A stretch of DNA of 64,000 nucleotides from Rhodococcus sp. IEGM 1409 (GCF_030056735.1 NZ_JASHKN010000002.1:372001-436000), one strand, 5' to 3'. Shown: positions 43,508 through 52,556, counted from the stretch's first letter. The notes: generated from the letters alone by a model not told the origin. Numbers and translations are program-made.

Positions 43508-44791
43508 TCATGCTGCCCAGCTGTCGAGGATGACGCTGACCGCGTGATCGAGGTGGAGGGGCTCGCCGTCCCATGTAGGGACGATCGCATCGTCGGGTAT
43601 GTCTCCGCGCAGTAGGCCATCGGCGAATCCCTCGGTCGGAGGTGCTGGGTCGATGGCGTCTCCATTGGCGTAAAGGAACTCGAACTTCTGCTCGCCGAGT
43701 GCAGTGATCGTGAACTGGCCGTCGTGCAGCGCGCGGTGGCAGGTTCCACAAAGCATGATCAAGTTGTCCAAGTCCGTGGTGCCGCCGCGTCCCCAGAATT
43801 TGACGTGGTGCGCGTGCAGGAAACGAGTCCGCCCGCAACCTGGTGTGCGGCAACATCCGTCGCGGTAAATCAATGCCAACATTTGTTTGGCGCTGACGAC
43901 GCGGGTCCGTCGGCCCAGATTCAGAACGCATCCCCCCTTTGTCGTTCCCAGACGAAGTTTCGCGTTGCAGAGCACTTCCTCGGCGGCATTTTGGGGGAGC
44001 GCGGGTCCACTCGGTACTCGGACGGTGTTCGCTTCGTGGAAGAACACAACTTCGTTGACGGCGGCCTTGGACGTGCGGTCTGCGACCGCGGTGGTGGCGA
44101 GGTCGGCCATTGCGACCAGGCCTGGCCCGATGTTTCCGACTGGGTTCTTTGTGGCCGTCTCGTCGACGGGGCGGATGGCGGTGGTTCGGGTGCGTTCACG
44201 TTCCGCCACCGCCAACGCTGCGAGGATTCGGGCGCCGTCCTGCGCCGGCAGGCGTCCTTTGATGACAAATTCGCCCGTATCGGGGTCCCAATACCAGCGG
44301 ACCCGAGGGTGTTCGAGCGCTCTGCGTTTGCCGGATTCGTTGTCGGTTGCTTTACGCAGACCGGCGGCGAGACGATCGATCTGGGCTGCGGGTGCTTCAC
44401 AGCCGAACCGAACCATCTGCTTTTCGTTGGACGGCGTGGTGACCCGGGTGAGTGCGCGAACCTTCGAATAGGACAGGCGGCCTTGTTCGAAGGCCTTCCG
44501 CATCTCGGGCAATGATCGGAGCGCTTTGGCGACGCGAACGTATTCCCTGCCGGTGTGCAGGCTCATTCCACATTTCCACGACAGCCAGTGGGCGCACGAG
44601 TGCAGTCCAGGGCCGGTCCAGCCGCGGTCTTCGTCGAATTTCGACAGGAGGGTGAGGAATCGGGCGGTGGCCGCGGCGATCTGGCCGGCGAGAGCGCAGA
44701 TTTCGGAGCCGAGTTCCTCCACGTCCTCTCGGGCGAAACCCCGCGTTTCTTCATCGATCAGTGCTGCGTTATCGATCAGTGCTGCGTTCAT
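43508..44791 (-). CDS. DUF222/HNH endonuclease family protein (13E12-repeat-like)
   Basis: 427 residues. The DUF222 domain covers roughly residues 25-300 (CAHWLSWKCGMSLHTGREYVRVAKALRSLP), followed by a C-terminal HNH motif with zinc Cys pairs (CCRTPGCGRTRFLHAHHVKFWGRGGTTDLDNLIMLCGTCHRALHDG). The family is abundant in actinobacteria (13E12 repeat proteins of M. tuberculosis) and presumed to be DNA nucleases. The N terminus shows a duplicated six-residue unit (NAALID) from an 18-bp tandem repeat. A LexA-like box 31 bases upstream suggests induction by DNA damage. Confidence 0.9.
   Translation of the reverse strand: MNAALIDNAALIDEETRGFAREDVEELGSEICALAGQIAAATARFLTLLSKFDEDRGWTGPGLHSCAHWLSWKCGMSLHTGREYVRVAKALRSLPEMRKAFEQGRLSYSKVRALTRVTTPSNEKQMVRFGCEAPAAQIDRLAAGLRKATDNESGKRRALEHPRVRWYWDPDTGEFVIKGRLPAQDGARILAALAVAERERTRTTAIRPVDETATKNPVGNIGPGLVAMADLATTAVADRTSKAAVNEVVFFHEANTVRVPSGPALPQNAAEEVLCNAKLRLGTTKGGCVLNLGRRTRVVSAKQMLALIYRDGCCRTPGCGRTRFLHAHHVKFWGRGGTTDLDNLIMLCGTCHRALHDGQFTITALGEQKFEFLYANGDAIDPAPPTEGFADGLLRGDIPDDAIVPTWDGEPLHLDHAVSVILDSWAA
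44753..44788 (+). repeat. Two tandem 18-bp repeats at the start of the DUF222/HNH gene
   Basis: Identical copies at 44753-44770 and 44771-44788 encode, on the minus strand, NAALID twice right after the start codon. This could be a length-variable microrepeat. Confidence 0.9.
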
Positions 44792-44821
44792 CGTTGCCCC
44801 CGGCGCGCGTCCGACATTGTT

Positions 44822-44837
44822 TCGAATGTATGTTCGA
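44822..44837. promoter_or_regulatory. LexA/SOS-like box upstream of the DUF222/HNH gene
   Basis: TCGAATGTATGTTCGA differs by one base from the actinobacterial SOS consensus TCGAAC-N4-GTTCGA. It sits 31 bases upstream of the DUF222/HNH start on the promoter side. Confidence 0.7.
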
Positions 44838-44884
44838 TATTAGATGTGGGTACCGACACACATCCATGGATGCGGACTGAAAGC

Positions 44885-44900
44885 GTCCCCGCGGGGACGT
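44885..44900. terminator. Palindrome after the GNAT gene
   Basis: CGTCCCCGCGGGGACG is a perfect 16-bp palindrome directly after the GNAT stop on the minus strand. It can form a stem but lacks a T run, so termination is uncertain. Confidence 0.45.
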
Positions 44901-45719
44901 CTAACTGGAGCCGATCGAGTACTCGGTGTAGGTGCCGACATCCTCGAAGCCGAGGTTTCGATAGAGCTGCGCGCCGTCGCTGGACGCCTGAAGTACGGCG
45001 ATTCGGGCACCCCGCGCGCGGGCGATGTCGAGTGCGGCAAGTGTGACCGCCGAGCCGAATCCGCGTCGGCGGGCCGTTTCGAGTGTGACGACGCCGTACA
45101 GTCCGGCGACGCCGGCAGCAAAATGGACCTCTGCTCCGGCGACGGGACGGGAGTTCGCGTACCCCACGACAAACGAACTGCGCGAACGCTCATCGAGGAC
45201 GGCATCGGCAGTTTCTTCGAAGAAACCAATTACTGCCGCCGAGGGCGGCGACCAATTAGCGGCCATCACGGCGGCATAGTCGGCGAGCTGTGAACGAGTC
45301 GTCACTCGCTGAACGGAGAGTTCCGGGACAGGCGTTGGGTGCGGGACGACCTCTAGGTCCGCCGTCATCGCTCGTTCTTCCTCGGAGCGCGCGCAGCCGA
45401 GGGCTGACAACCGAGCGCCGAGGTCAGAGGGCGTGTCGCGCGGACCCGTCCACCAGGAGAACGGACGTCCCGTTGCTCGAATCGACGAGAGAATTCCGAG
45501 CAGTCGTCGGTCTTTGTCTGGGCCTTCATCAGGTACGGCTAAGCGAGCGCCAGCGATGATGTTGAAAGTGTCGTCGGCGAGGCCGCCGTCTGCGACGACA
45601 ACATCTGCAGCGAGAGTGACCGACGCCGTCGGTAGGTGTTCATGCAGGTGGCAGGCATGGGAGACCAAGTTGGCGTCCATGGCGTCGAGGACGTCACCGA
45701 CGGCTGCTTCACGATTCAC
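44901..45719 (-). CDS. GNAT-family N-acetyltransferase
   Basis: 272 residues. The N-terminal half (to about 130) is a degenerate GNAT-like or unrelated domain; the C-terminal half has the acetyl-CoA site (VVTLETARRRGFGSAVTLAALDIARARGARIAVLQASSDGAQLYRNLGFEDVGTYTEYS) with an R-R-x-G-x-G loop. The acceptor substrate is unknown. It is divergent from the six-gene lipid operon starting at 45772, with 52 bases between starts, so the two promoters are very close. Confidence 0.88.
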   Translation of the reverse strand: MNREAAVGDVLDAMDANLVSHACHLHEHLPTASVTLAADVVVADGGLADDTFNIIAGARLAVPDEGPDKDRRLLGILSSIRATGRPFSWWTGPRDTPSDLGARLSALGCARSEEERAMTADLEVVPHPTPVPELSVQRVTTRSQLADYAAVMAANWSPPSAAVIGFFEETADAVLDERSRSSFVVGYANSRPVAGAEVHFAAGVAGLYGVVTLETARRRGFGSAVTLAALDIARARGARIAVLQASSDGAQLYRNLGFEDVGTYTEYSIGSS

Positions 45720-45771
45720 AAAGAAATTCTACGAGCCCCATCCAAATGGTTTTCGGCTCCGAATACCTTGC

Positions 45772-46404
45772 ATGACGCCTAAGCGACGGCAAGAGCAGGA
45801 CGGTGACCAGCACCTGGTGGTACTCGTGCTGCCTGGGGGAAAGGTCTCGAGCCATCGCCCTGCCCGAGCCTGGCAGCTGTCCAACCTTCGGATGTGTCCG
45901 TTCACCGCTCAGCTTCGCCGCTCCGGTGTGACCGCGGTGCAGGTTCGGTACCGGGTCCGTGGTTGGAACGGCGCCGAGCGCAGTCCGGTCGCCGATGCAC
46001 GAGCCGCACTGGAGTCGATCACGAAACGTGATGCACAAGATCAGGTGATCCTGCTGGGGCACTCGATGGGCGGACGAGTTGCCGCTGAACTGTGTGGCGA
46101 TCCGGCGGTGGTCGGCGTGGTTGCGCTGGCGCCGTGGTGGCCGGAAGGAACACCGGTTGCCCTGCGTTCGGACACCCCACTGGTAGTGCTCCACGGCACG
46201 GCCGACTCGTGGACCGACCCGGCAGGGTCTCGTCGGAAAGTTGACGAACTGCAGAAGTCGGGAAAGAGCGCTGAATGGCTCGGCATCGACGGCGCAGGTC
46301 ACTTCATGCTCCGCCGGGCCGCGACCTGGCATCGCCTCGTCGCCGATGCAGTTGCAGGGATGAGTCGCGGGGTAGCCGCAACGAAGACGGGAGAACGACG
46401 ATGA
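45772..46404 (+). CDS. Alpha/beta hydrolase (dienelactone-hydrolase/BAAT-like)
   Basis: 210 residues. Nucleophile elbow GHSMGG (VILLGHSMGGRVAAEL), an acid in HGTADSWTDP and a His in GAGHFMLRR give a complete catalytic triad. No signal peptide is visible. The ATG at 45772 is chosen because the frame upstream is antisense to the GNAT gene. Its stop overlaps the FAD oxidoreductase start by ATGA, making it the first gene of a six-gene chain. It may process an acyl ester or thioester used or made by the pathway. Confidence 0.85.
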   Translation: MTPKRRQEQDGDQHLVVLVLPGGKVSSHRPARAWQLSNLRMCPFTAQLRRSGVTAVQVRYRVRGWNGAERSPVADARAALESITKRDAQDQVILLGHSMGGRVAAELCGDPAVVGVVALAPWWPEGTPVALRSDTPLVVLHGTADSWTDPAGSRRKVDELQKSGKSAEWLGIDGAGHFMLRRAATWHRLVADAVAGMSRGVAATKTGERR

Positions 46405-47681
46405 GTTCCGACAAGCGCAGGGTTGCAGTCGTCGGCAGTGGGGTCGCGGGCCTGACAGCGGCGTGGGTGCTGAGTAAGGACAGTGACGTCACGCTTTACG
46501 AAGCGGATTCACGGCTCGGTGGGCACGCGGACACCCATTCGGTCACCGACCCGGAAGGGCGAAGCCTCGCCATCGACACCGGATTCATCGTCCACAACGA
46601 CCGCACCTATCCGACATTGTTGCGATTGTTCGCAGAACTCGATGTGCCTACGCAGGAATCCGATATGAGTATGTCGGTCAGGTGTGGGGGTTGCGGGCTC
46701 GAGTACTCGGGCGGGCAAGGGTTGCGCGGCGTTCTGCCGACGCCGGGGTTGCTGGTGAATGGCAGTTTTCTGTCGATGCTGATGGAGGTCAAGCGCTTCC
46801 ATCGCCGTGCCCGCGCGTTGCTCGACAACACGGATCCGTCCGCACCCGACCAGACACTGGGAGTGTTTCTGCGCAGCGGCCGGTTCTCCGACTACTTCAC
46901 CGCTCATTTCATGACGCCGCTGGTGTCGGCAGTCTGGTCGTGTGATCCCGGCTCGGCGCTGAAATATCCTGCGCGGTATCTGTTCTCGTTCCTCGATCAT
47001 CACGGAATGTTGAGTGTGACGGGATCGCCGACCTGGCGGACGGTCACCGGGGGGTCGGCTGAATACGTTCGCCTCGTTGCCAAGAGTATCGGCGACATCA
47101 GGCTGAACACCCCGGTGCGCGCGATCCACCGGTTCGGCGATCGCGTTGACATTCGCGACGGCGACGACCAAATCCAGACCTTCGACGCAGCTGTGGTCGC
47201 AACGCATCCGCAGCAAGCGCTGAAGATTTTGGCCGAGCCGACGGCCGTCGAATCCCAGGTCCTCGGCGCAATGCCGTACTCCGTCAATCACACCCAACTT
47301 CACACCGACGAAAATGTGCTGCCCGACAATACCAATGCGCGCGCGTCATGGAACTACTACATCCCTGAATGCAACGCGAAGCCCGATCACGTTCTGGTCA
47401 GCTATGACATGACAAGGTTGCAACGGCTCCCAGATACCGGCCGGCGCTACATAGTGACCTTGGGGGGCGACAAGATGGTGTCGCCGGAGTCGGTAATCGA
47501 TCAGATGACCTACGAGCATCCGCAGTACACGCCGACCTCCGTCGCCGCTCAGGGACGGCTTCCCGAGTTGGACTCGAACGTGCTCGCGTTTGCCGGCGCG
47601 TACCACGGATGGGGCTTCCACGAGGACGGTGCACTGTCGGGCCTGCGCGCCGCCGAACGCGTCGGAGGTCGGTGGCCGTGA
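46401..47681 (+). CDS. FAD-dependent amine-oxidase-family oxidoreductase
   Basis: 426 residues. The N-terminal dinucleotide-binding motif VAVVGSGVAGLTAAWVLSK with downstream EADSRLGGHADT places it in the protoporphyrinogen-oxidase/phytoene-desaturase-like group. The C terminus ends with the FAD motif VLAFAGAYHGWGFHEDGALSG. Proteins of this group next to DUF1365 and cyclopropane-synthase-like genes are thought to oxidise or reduce acyl chains. It overlaps both neighbours by four bases. The acceptor is unknown. Confidence 0.88.
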   Translation: MSSDKRRVAVVGSGVAGLTAAWVLSKDSDVTLYEADSRLGGHADTHSVTDPEGRSLAIDTGFIVHNDRTYPTLLRLFAELDVPTQESDMSMSVRCGGCGLEYSGGQGLRGVLPTPGLLVNGSFLSMLMEVKRFHRRARALLDNTDPSAPDQTLGVFLRSGRFSDYFTAHFMTPLVSAVWSCDPGSALKYPARYLFSFLDHHGMLSVTGSPTWRTVTGGSAEYVRLVAKSIGDIRLNTPVRAIHRFGDRVDIRDGDDQIQTFDAAVVATHPQQALKILAEPTAVESQVLGAMPYSVNHTQLHTDENVLPDNTNARASWNYYIPECNAKPDHVLVSYDMTRLQRLPDTGRRYIVTLGGDKMVSPESVIDQMTYEHPQYTPTSVAAQGRLPELDSNVLAFAGAYHGWGFHEDGALSGLRAAERVGGRWP

Positions 47682-48415
47682 CCGCACCCATCACGCCGTC
47701 CATCGTTCACACGAGCATTCGGCATGTACGAACGCAACCGTTGCACAACGAGTTCGAGTACCGAAGCTACAGCTGGCTCGTCGACGTCGACGATTTGCCC
47801 GAGCTCCCGAAGGCATTGCGTCCCCTGGCGACGTTCGACGCCGGAGATCACCTCGGCGACCCCACCCGATCGATTCGTACCAACGTCGAGACCTTTCTGG
47901 CGACCAACGGATTCGACTTCTCCGGTGGCCGGATCCTCATGCTTGCGAACGCACGTGTGTTCGGCCATGTTTTCAACCCGCTGAGCGTGTTCTGGTGCTT
48001 GAACGACGACGGCAGTCAGCGGTGTGTCGTGGCGGAGGTTCACAACACTTACGGTGAGCGGCACTGCTACCTGCTCGAACCCGACGAACGTGGCGCCGCT
48101 CGCACGACCAAAGAGTTCTACGTGTCTCCGTTCAACGATCTGGACGGCGAGTACCGGATGCGACTCCCGCTACCTGACACCGCGCTCGCGCTCTCGATAG
48201 TTCTGGCCCGAGACGGCAAGGCGCCATTCGTAGCCACGGTGTCAGGTCGTTGCGTGCCGGCAACGACGCGCGAGATCGTTCGCAGTGCGCTCTCCGTCCC
48301 GCTGGCTCCGCTCCGAGTCGCCGCGCAGATCAGATTTCAAGGAATCCGGCTGTGGGCCAGGCGCTTACCCATCATTCCCCGACCGCAACATCACCCGCAG
48401 GAGGCAGTGCAATGA
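47678..48415 (+). CDS. DUF1365 family protein
   Basis: 245 residues. The family signature is seen in PSIVHTSIRHVRTQPLHNEFEYRSYSWLVDVDDLPEL, LMLANARVFGHVFNPLSVFWCL and EVHNTYGERHCYLL. No cofactor motif or membrane helix is recognised; the protein is basic at its C terminus. GGAGG nine bases upstream supports the GTG at 47678, which overlaps the previous stop as GTGA. DUF1365 has no proven activity but almost always accompanies a cyclopropane-fatty-acid-synthase-like gene, as here. Confidence 0.88.
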   Translation: MTAPITPSIVHTSIRHVRTQPLHNEFEYRSYSWLVDVDDLPELPKALRPLATFDAGDHLGDPTRSIRTNVETFLATNGFDFSGGRILMLANARVFGHVFNPLSVFWCLNDDGSQRCVVAEVHNTYGERHCYLLEPDERGAARTTKEFYVSPFNDLDGEYRMRLPLPDTALALSIVLARDGKAPFVATVSGRCVPATTREIVRSALSVPLAPLRVAAQIRFQGIRLWARRLPIIPRPQHHPQEAVQ

Positions 48416-49701
48416 CCACAACCACTCTCGGCACCGAACCTTCCGCTCACACGATCGAAACCGAGCGGTGGCCAGGCGTTGCCACGGTGCCCAGCGGCTT
48501 CAAAGTGCGGGTTGCGTCGCCGGTTGCCCGCGCTCTGTTTCACAAGGCGGTCGCGCGCTTGCCGCTGCGTGTTCAGATGCCGAACGGTGAATTCTCCGGC
48601 GGCGGTAGCCCGGATTCGCCGTTGATGGTCATTCATCGCCCGGACGACTTCGCCGCTCGTGTGGGCGACAGTGGCTTGATCGGATTCGGCGAGTCGTACA
48701 TGGCGGGCGATTGGGAAGCTTCCGACCTCACCGCGGTCCTGGAAGTCTTCGCCTCCCGCGTGGCGACGCTGATTCCCGACTTCCTGCAGCGGTTGCGAGG
48801 CCTGTACATTCCGAAGCAGCCTCGCAGTGAGCGGAATTCGACGCAGAACACGCGCTCGAACATCTCCAGGCACTACGACCTCTCGAACGAGATGTTCGAA
48901 CTGTTCCTTGACGACACGATGACCTATTCCAGTGCACTCTTCGAGGATCTGTCGGTAGGAGCGTCCCCGTCGTGGGAAGTGTTCGCGGCTGCTCAGCACC
49001 GGAAGATCGATCGCCTGCTGGACGGCGCGGGTGTCGGTCCAGGTTCACGAGTGCTCGAAATCGGTACAGGCTGGGGAGAATTGGCGATCCGGGCGGCAGA
49101 GCGCGGCGCAACGGTGCGCTCGGTGACTCTTTCGGTCGAACAGCAGGAATTGGCAGCGAAGCGGATCAGCGCTGCGGGACTGGCAGATCGCGTTCAGGTC
49201 GACCTTCTCGACTATCGGCAGGTGCAGGGGGAGTACGACGCCGTTGTGTCGGTCGAGATGATCGAGGCCGTTGGCCACCAGTACTGGGGAAGCTACTTCC
49301 AGACGATCGACGCTCTGTTGGCGCCCGGTGGGCGCGCGGCTATCCAAGCGATCACGATGCCCCACGATCGAATGCTCGCGACCCGCAACACCTATACCTG
49401 GGTGCACAAGTACATCTTCCCCGGTGGGTTTCTTCCGTCGGTGCGGGCGATCGAGGATGTCACAGAACGTTTGACGACGCTCCGGGTGCGTGAGCGGATG
49501 TCGATGGGCGATCACTACGCGCAGACGTTGCGGCTGTGGGACGAGCGTTTCAGCGCTCGCACCGACGAGGCGTCTGCGCTCGGGTTCGACGCAGTGTTCG
49601 CGCGCATGTGGCATTTCTATCTCTGCTATTCCGAGGCGGGCTTCCGATCGGGGTATCTCGACGTCCAGCAAATTGTTCTCGATCGGAGGAACCAGCGATG
49701 A
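48412..49701 (+). CDS. Cyclopropane-fatty-acyl-phospholipid synthase-family methyltransferase 1
   Basis: 429 residues. SAM-dependent C-methyltransferase acting on unsaturated acyl chains of phospholipids. The N-terminal domain is followed by SRHYDLSNEMFELFLDDTMTYSSALFE and the SAM site VLEIGTGWGELAIRAAERGA. The acidic residue near SVEMIEAVGHQYW is kept, but the usual E-H-V-G reads E-A-V-G, and the Cys of the YSCAYW motif is Ser. GAGG precedes the ATG; overlap with both neighbours is four bases. Product could be a cyclopropane or a mid-chain methyl group. Confidence 0.87.
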   Translation: MTTTTLGTEPSAHTIETERWPGVATVPSGFKVRVASPVARALFHKAVARLPLRVQMPNGEFSGGGSPDSPLMVIHRPDDFAARVGDSGLIGFGESYMAGDWEASDLTAVLEVFASRVATLIPDFLQRLRGLYIPKQPRSERNSTQNTRSNISRHYDLSNEMFELFLDDTMTYSSALFEDLSVGASPSWEVFAAAQHRKIDRLLDGAGVGPGSRVLEIGTGWGELAIRAAERGATVRSVTLSVEQQELAAKRISAAGLADRVQVDLLDYRQVQGEYDAVVSVEMIEAVGHQYWGSYFQTIDALLAPGGRAAIQAITMPHDRMLATRNTYTWVHKYIFPGGFLPSVRAIEDVTERLTTLRVRERMSMGDHYAQTLRLWDERFSARTDEASALGFDAVFARMWHFYLCYSEAGFRSGYLDVQQIVLDRRNQR

Positions 49702-51014
49702 CCGCTACGATGGATCGAACGATTAAGGGTGCCGGCGTTGCGGGCCGTCTGTCGGAAATTCTCAGTCCACTTGTCGGCGGCGAGCTTCCGGTGCGGTTGA
49801 CTGCATGGGACGGCAGCATCGCAGGACCCGAGGATGCTCCGAAGGTGACGCTCTACAGCCCGAACATTTTGCGACGCTTGCTCTGGAATCCCGGAGAGTT
49901 GGGAGCTGCGCAGGCATATGTTCTCGGCGAACTCGACGTCGAGGGCGATCTGGGCGATGCGCTCATACACGTGTGGAAGGTGTCTGCCGAGCGGGGACTC
50001 GGGTCGATTACCCCGACACCGTCGCTCGTCCTGGCTGCGGTCAAGGCCGCGCGGTCATTTGGTGTTTTCGGGAGACCTTTGGCTCCACCGGCGTCGCAGG
50101 CCCAAGTGAAAGGCCGCTTGCACAGTCTTGCCCGCGACCGCGAGGCGATCGGGCACCACTACGATTTGTCGAACGATTTTTACGAGCTGATCCTCGACGA
50201 GAACATGGCGTACTCCTCGGGTTACTGGACTTCCGATTCACCTGAATACACGCTCGAAGACTCGCAGACAGACAAGCTGGACCTGGTGTGCCGCAAGGTC
50301 GGCCTTGATCGAGCGCGAGGCTTGCGGTTTCTCGATGTCGGCTGTGGTTGGGGCTCGCTGAGTCTGCATGCGGCGCGGGAGTACGGCGCTCGGGTTGTCG
50401 GCATCACGATCTCGGCTGAGCAGAAGGCCTTTGTCGACGCGAAGATCCGCGCACTTGGTTTGGAAGACTGGGTCGAGATCCGATTACAAGATTATCGCGA
50501 GATCCCCGATGGTCCGTTCGATGCGGTCGCTTCGATCGAGATGGGTGAGCACGTCGGCGAAAACAACTACCCGACGTACGTGAAAGCGCTCCACGACAAC
50601 GTTATTGCGGGTGGGCGTGTGCTGATTCAGCAGATGTCGCGCACCGGCGCGCATCCCGGGGGAGGTCCGTTCATCGAGTCGTTCATCGCGCCGGACATGC
50701 ACATGAGGCCGGTCGGTCGCACCGTTGCGATGATCGAGGAAGGTGGACTCGAAGTCCGCGACGTCCACGCCCTGCGTGAGCACTACGTGCGCACAGTGGA
50801 CGCTTGGATCGAGACTTTCGAATCGAATTGGGACCGCGTCGTGGAACTTGTGGGCGTCGAAGTCGCTCGGGTGTGGCGTCTATACCTCGTCGGGGGAGGA
50901 ATGGCTTTTCGGGACGGCAGGATGGGCGTCGATCAGATTTTGTCGGTCCGGCCGCTCGGTGATGGTCGATCGGGCATGGAACCGTTACGGCCGCAGTGGG
51001 TGCCGCGGCGATGA
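49698..51014 (+). CDS. Cyclopropane-fatty-acyl-phospholipid synthase-family methyltransferase 2
   Basis: 438 residues, paralogous in family to the preceding gene but clearly different in sequence. Motifs are IGHHYDLSNDFYELILDENMAYSSGYW, the SAM site FLDVGCGWGSLSLHAAREYGARVVGITIS and SIEMGEHVGENNYPTY, closer to canonical synthases (E-H-V-G kept). The Cys of YSCAYW is again Ser. Two tandem methyltransferases suggest successive or alternative modification of the same acyl chain. Start ATG overlaps the previous stop by four bases. Confidence 0.88.
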   Translation: MTATMDRTIKGAGVAGRLSEILSPLVGGELPVRLTAWDGSIAGPEDAPKVTLYSPNILRRLLWNPGELGAAQAYVLGELDVEGDLGDALIHVWKVSAERGLGSITPTPSLVLAAVKAARSFGVFGRPLAPPASQAQVKGRLHSLARDREAIGHHYDLSNDFYELILDENMAYSSGYWTSDSPEYTLEDSQTDKLDLVCRKVGLDRARGLRFLDVGCGWGSLSLHAAREYGARVVGITISAEQKAFVDAKIRALGLEDWVEIRLQDYREIPDGPFDAVASIEMGEHVGENNYPTYVKALHDNVIAGGRVLIQQMSRTGAHPGGGPFIESFIAPDMHMRPVGRTVAMIEEGGLEVRDVHALREHYVRTVDAWIETFESNWDRVVELVGVEVARVWRLYLVGGGMAFRDGRMGVDQILSVRPLGDGRSGMEPLRPQWVPRR

Positions 51015-51814
51015 ACGGATTCGACTGGGGCGCGTTCGGTGTGGTCACGCTCACGAGTCTGCTGGCGATCGCCATCGGAATGGCAGTGACGGCCACCATC
51101 GGCGTGCGAATCGGGCGGCACAATGTCGTCGACGTTTCCTGGGGTGCCGGTTTCGTGGTGATCGCACTCGTGTCAGCGGCAGTCGGAAGCGGCGACCTCT
51201 GGCGTCGACTGTTGATGCTTGCGCTCGTGGCGATCTGGGGTCTGCGTTTGGCGACCCATATGGCGATCCGCTCGCGCGGCAAGGGTGAAGATCCGCGGTA
51301 CGAGGAAATGCTCGGACGAACGACGGGTAACCGAACGCTCTACGCGATCCGCAAGATCTATCTCACGCAAGGGATTTCATTGTGGTTCGTGTCCCTGCCG
51401 ATCCAGGTCGCTGCGGTGTCGCACGGCAGCTTCGGGCTTCTTGTCGTACTCGGTATCGCGCTGTGGATTGTCGGCGTCACGTTCGAGACGGTTGGCGATC
51501 GGCAGATGGAGGAGTTCAAATCCGATCCGGGCAGCCGTGGACACATCATGGATCAAGGTTTGTGGGCGTGGACGCGTCATCCCAACTATTTCGGCGACGC
51601 GTGCGTCTGGTGGGGGATCTTCCTCGTCTCGGCGTCGGTGTGGCCGGGGGTGTTGACCATCCTCTCGCCGATCGCCATGACGTACTTCCTGGTCTTCGCC
51701 ACCGGAGCGCGGTTGCTCGAGCGACACATGGAACAGCGCCCGGGCTATCGCGAGTATCAGCAGCGGACAAGCTACTTCATTCCGCGCCCGCCGAAAGCCC
51801 GATCCGGGACGTAG
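51011..51814 (+). CDS. DUF1295 (steroid-5-alpha-reductase-like) membrane protein
   Basis: 267 residues with about six transmembrane helices and the C-terminal signature GHIMDQGLWAWTRHPNYFGDACVWWGIFL of the DUF1295/ICMT-like fold, which in related enzymes binds NADPH or SAM at the membrane. It closes the six-gene overlap chain and probably reduces or otherwise modifies the acyl product. Short-chain reductase activity is inferred only from fold. Confidence 0.87.
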   Translation: MNGFDWGAFGVVTLTSLLAIAIGMAVTATIGVRIGRHNVVDVSWGAGFVVIALVSAAVGSGDLWRRLLMLALVAIWGLRLATHMAIRSRGKGEDPRYEEMLGRTTGNRTLYAIRKIYLTQGISLWFVSLPIQVAAVSHGSFGLLVVLGIALWIVGVTFETVGDRQMEEFKSDPGSRGHIMDQGLWAWTRHPNYFGDACVWWGIFLVSASVWPGVLTILSPIAMTYFLVFATGARLLERHMEQRPGYREYQQRTSYFIPRPPKARSGT

Positions 51815-51837
51815 GCTCTTTCGGGTGAGGCGAGAGC

Positions 51838-52215
51838 ATGGGTGATCTGAAGCTGCCGGCTGCGGTAAGCGCGGTTGCCGTCGGTGGAGCATTGGGGGCA
51901 CTGAGCCGATACGGCCTGGGAGAGCTGTTCCCCCACATCTGGACGACGCTGGTCATCAACGTCGTCGGCTCGCTCATTCTCGGCATACTCGCGGCCCTGC
52001 TGGTCCACAACAAGGTGGGGTATCTCTTTCTCGGCACCGGGTTCTGCGGCGGCTTCACGACCTTCTCGTCATTCGCGGTTCACGCGGTGACGGAGAGTCC
52101 GTGGCGATCGATTCTCTATGTACTCGGGACGCTGATTCCCGCCATCCTCGCCGCAGCGCTGGGCAAAGGGCTCGGTGAACGCTGGATCCGCGCGCGGGAC
52201 GGAGTGTCGGCATGA
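51838..52215 (+). CDS. crcB: Fluoride channel CrcB/Fluc subunit 1
   Basis: 125 residues with four transmembrane helices. The Fluc signature GALSRYGLGELFP, INVVGSLILGI (pore Asn) and GFCGGFTTFSSFAVHAV (Phe box and TFS motif) are present. It overlaps the second crcB by ATGA, and paired genes encode heterodimeric channels in Gram-positive bacteria. It begins 23 bases after the DUF1295 gene and may share that transcript. No fluoride riboswitch is recognised upstream. Confidence 0.93.
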   Translation: MGDLKLPAAVSAVAVGGALGALSRYGLGELFPHIWTTLVINVVGSLILGILAALLVHNKVGYLFLGTGFCGGFTTFSSFAVHAVTESPWRSILYVLGTLIPAILAAALGKGLGERWIRARDGVSA

Positions 52216-52556
52216 CGGTGCTCCTGGTGGCACTCGGCGGCGGCGCGGGTGCGAGTGGCCGGTACCTGCTGGCGCGGTATGTGCCCGCTTACAAGGGATT
52301 CCCGGCTGCGACGTTCGCCGCGAACGTGATCGGCTGCTTCCTACTCGGATTGTTCACCGGGGCCGCTCTTTCCGCCGAGATGGCCGCGCTCCTGGCGACT
52401 GGCTTCTGCGGTGGCTTGTCCACCTACTCGACCTTCGCGACCGAGAATGTGGGCATGGTCGAGCGGCGTCGGACGATGCTCTCTCTGATCTACATCGTCG
52501 TCAGTCTGATCGTCGGCTTGTCCGCTGCGTGGGTGGGAATCCAGATCACGGACTGA
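52212..52556 (+). CDS. crcB: Fluoride channel CrcB/Fluc subunit 2
   Basis: 114 residues, four transmembrane helices. It has [28 protein letters not shown] and [17 protein letters not shown], the same pore signature as its partner. Start ATG overlaps the previous stop. It exports fluoride as a dual-topology heterodimer with the first subunit. Confidence 0.93.
   Translation: MTVLLVALGGGAGASGRYLLARYVPAYKGFPAATFAANVIGCFLLGLFTGAALSAEMAALLATGFCGGLSTYSTFATENVGMVERRRTMLSLIYIVVSLIVGLSAAWVGIQITD

Noticed and set aside
51815-51837. Fluoride riboswitch before crcB
   Set aside because: The gap is only 23 bases and lacks the conserved riboswitch pattern.
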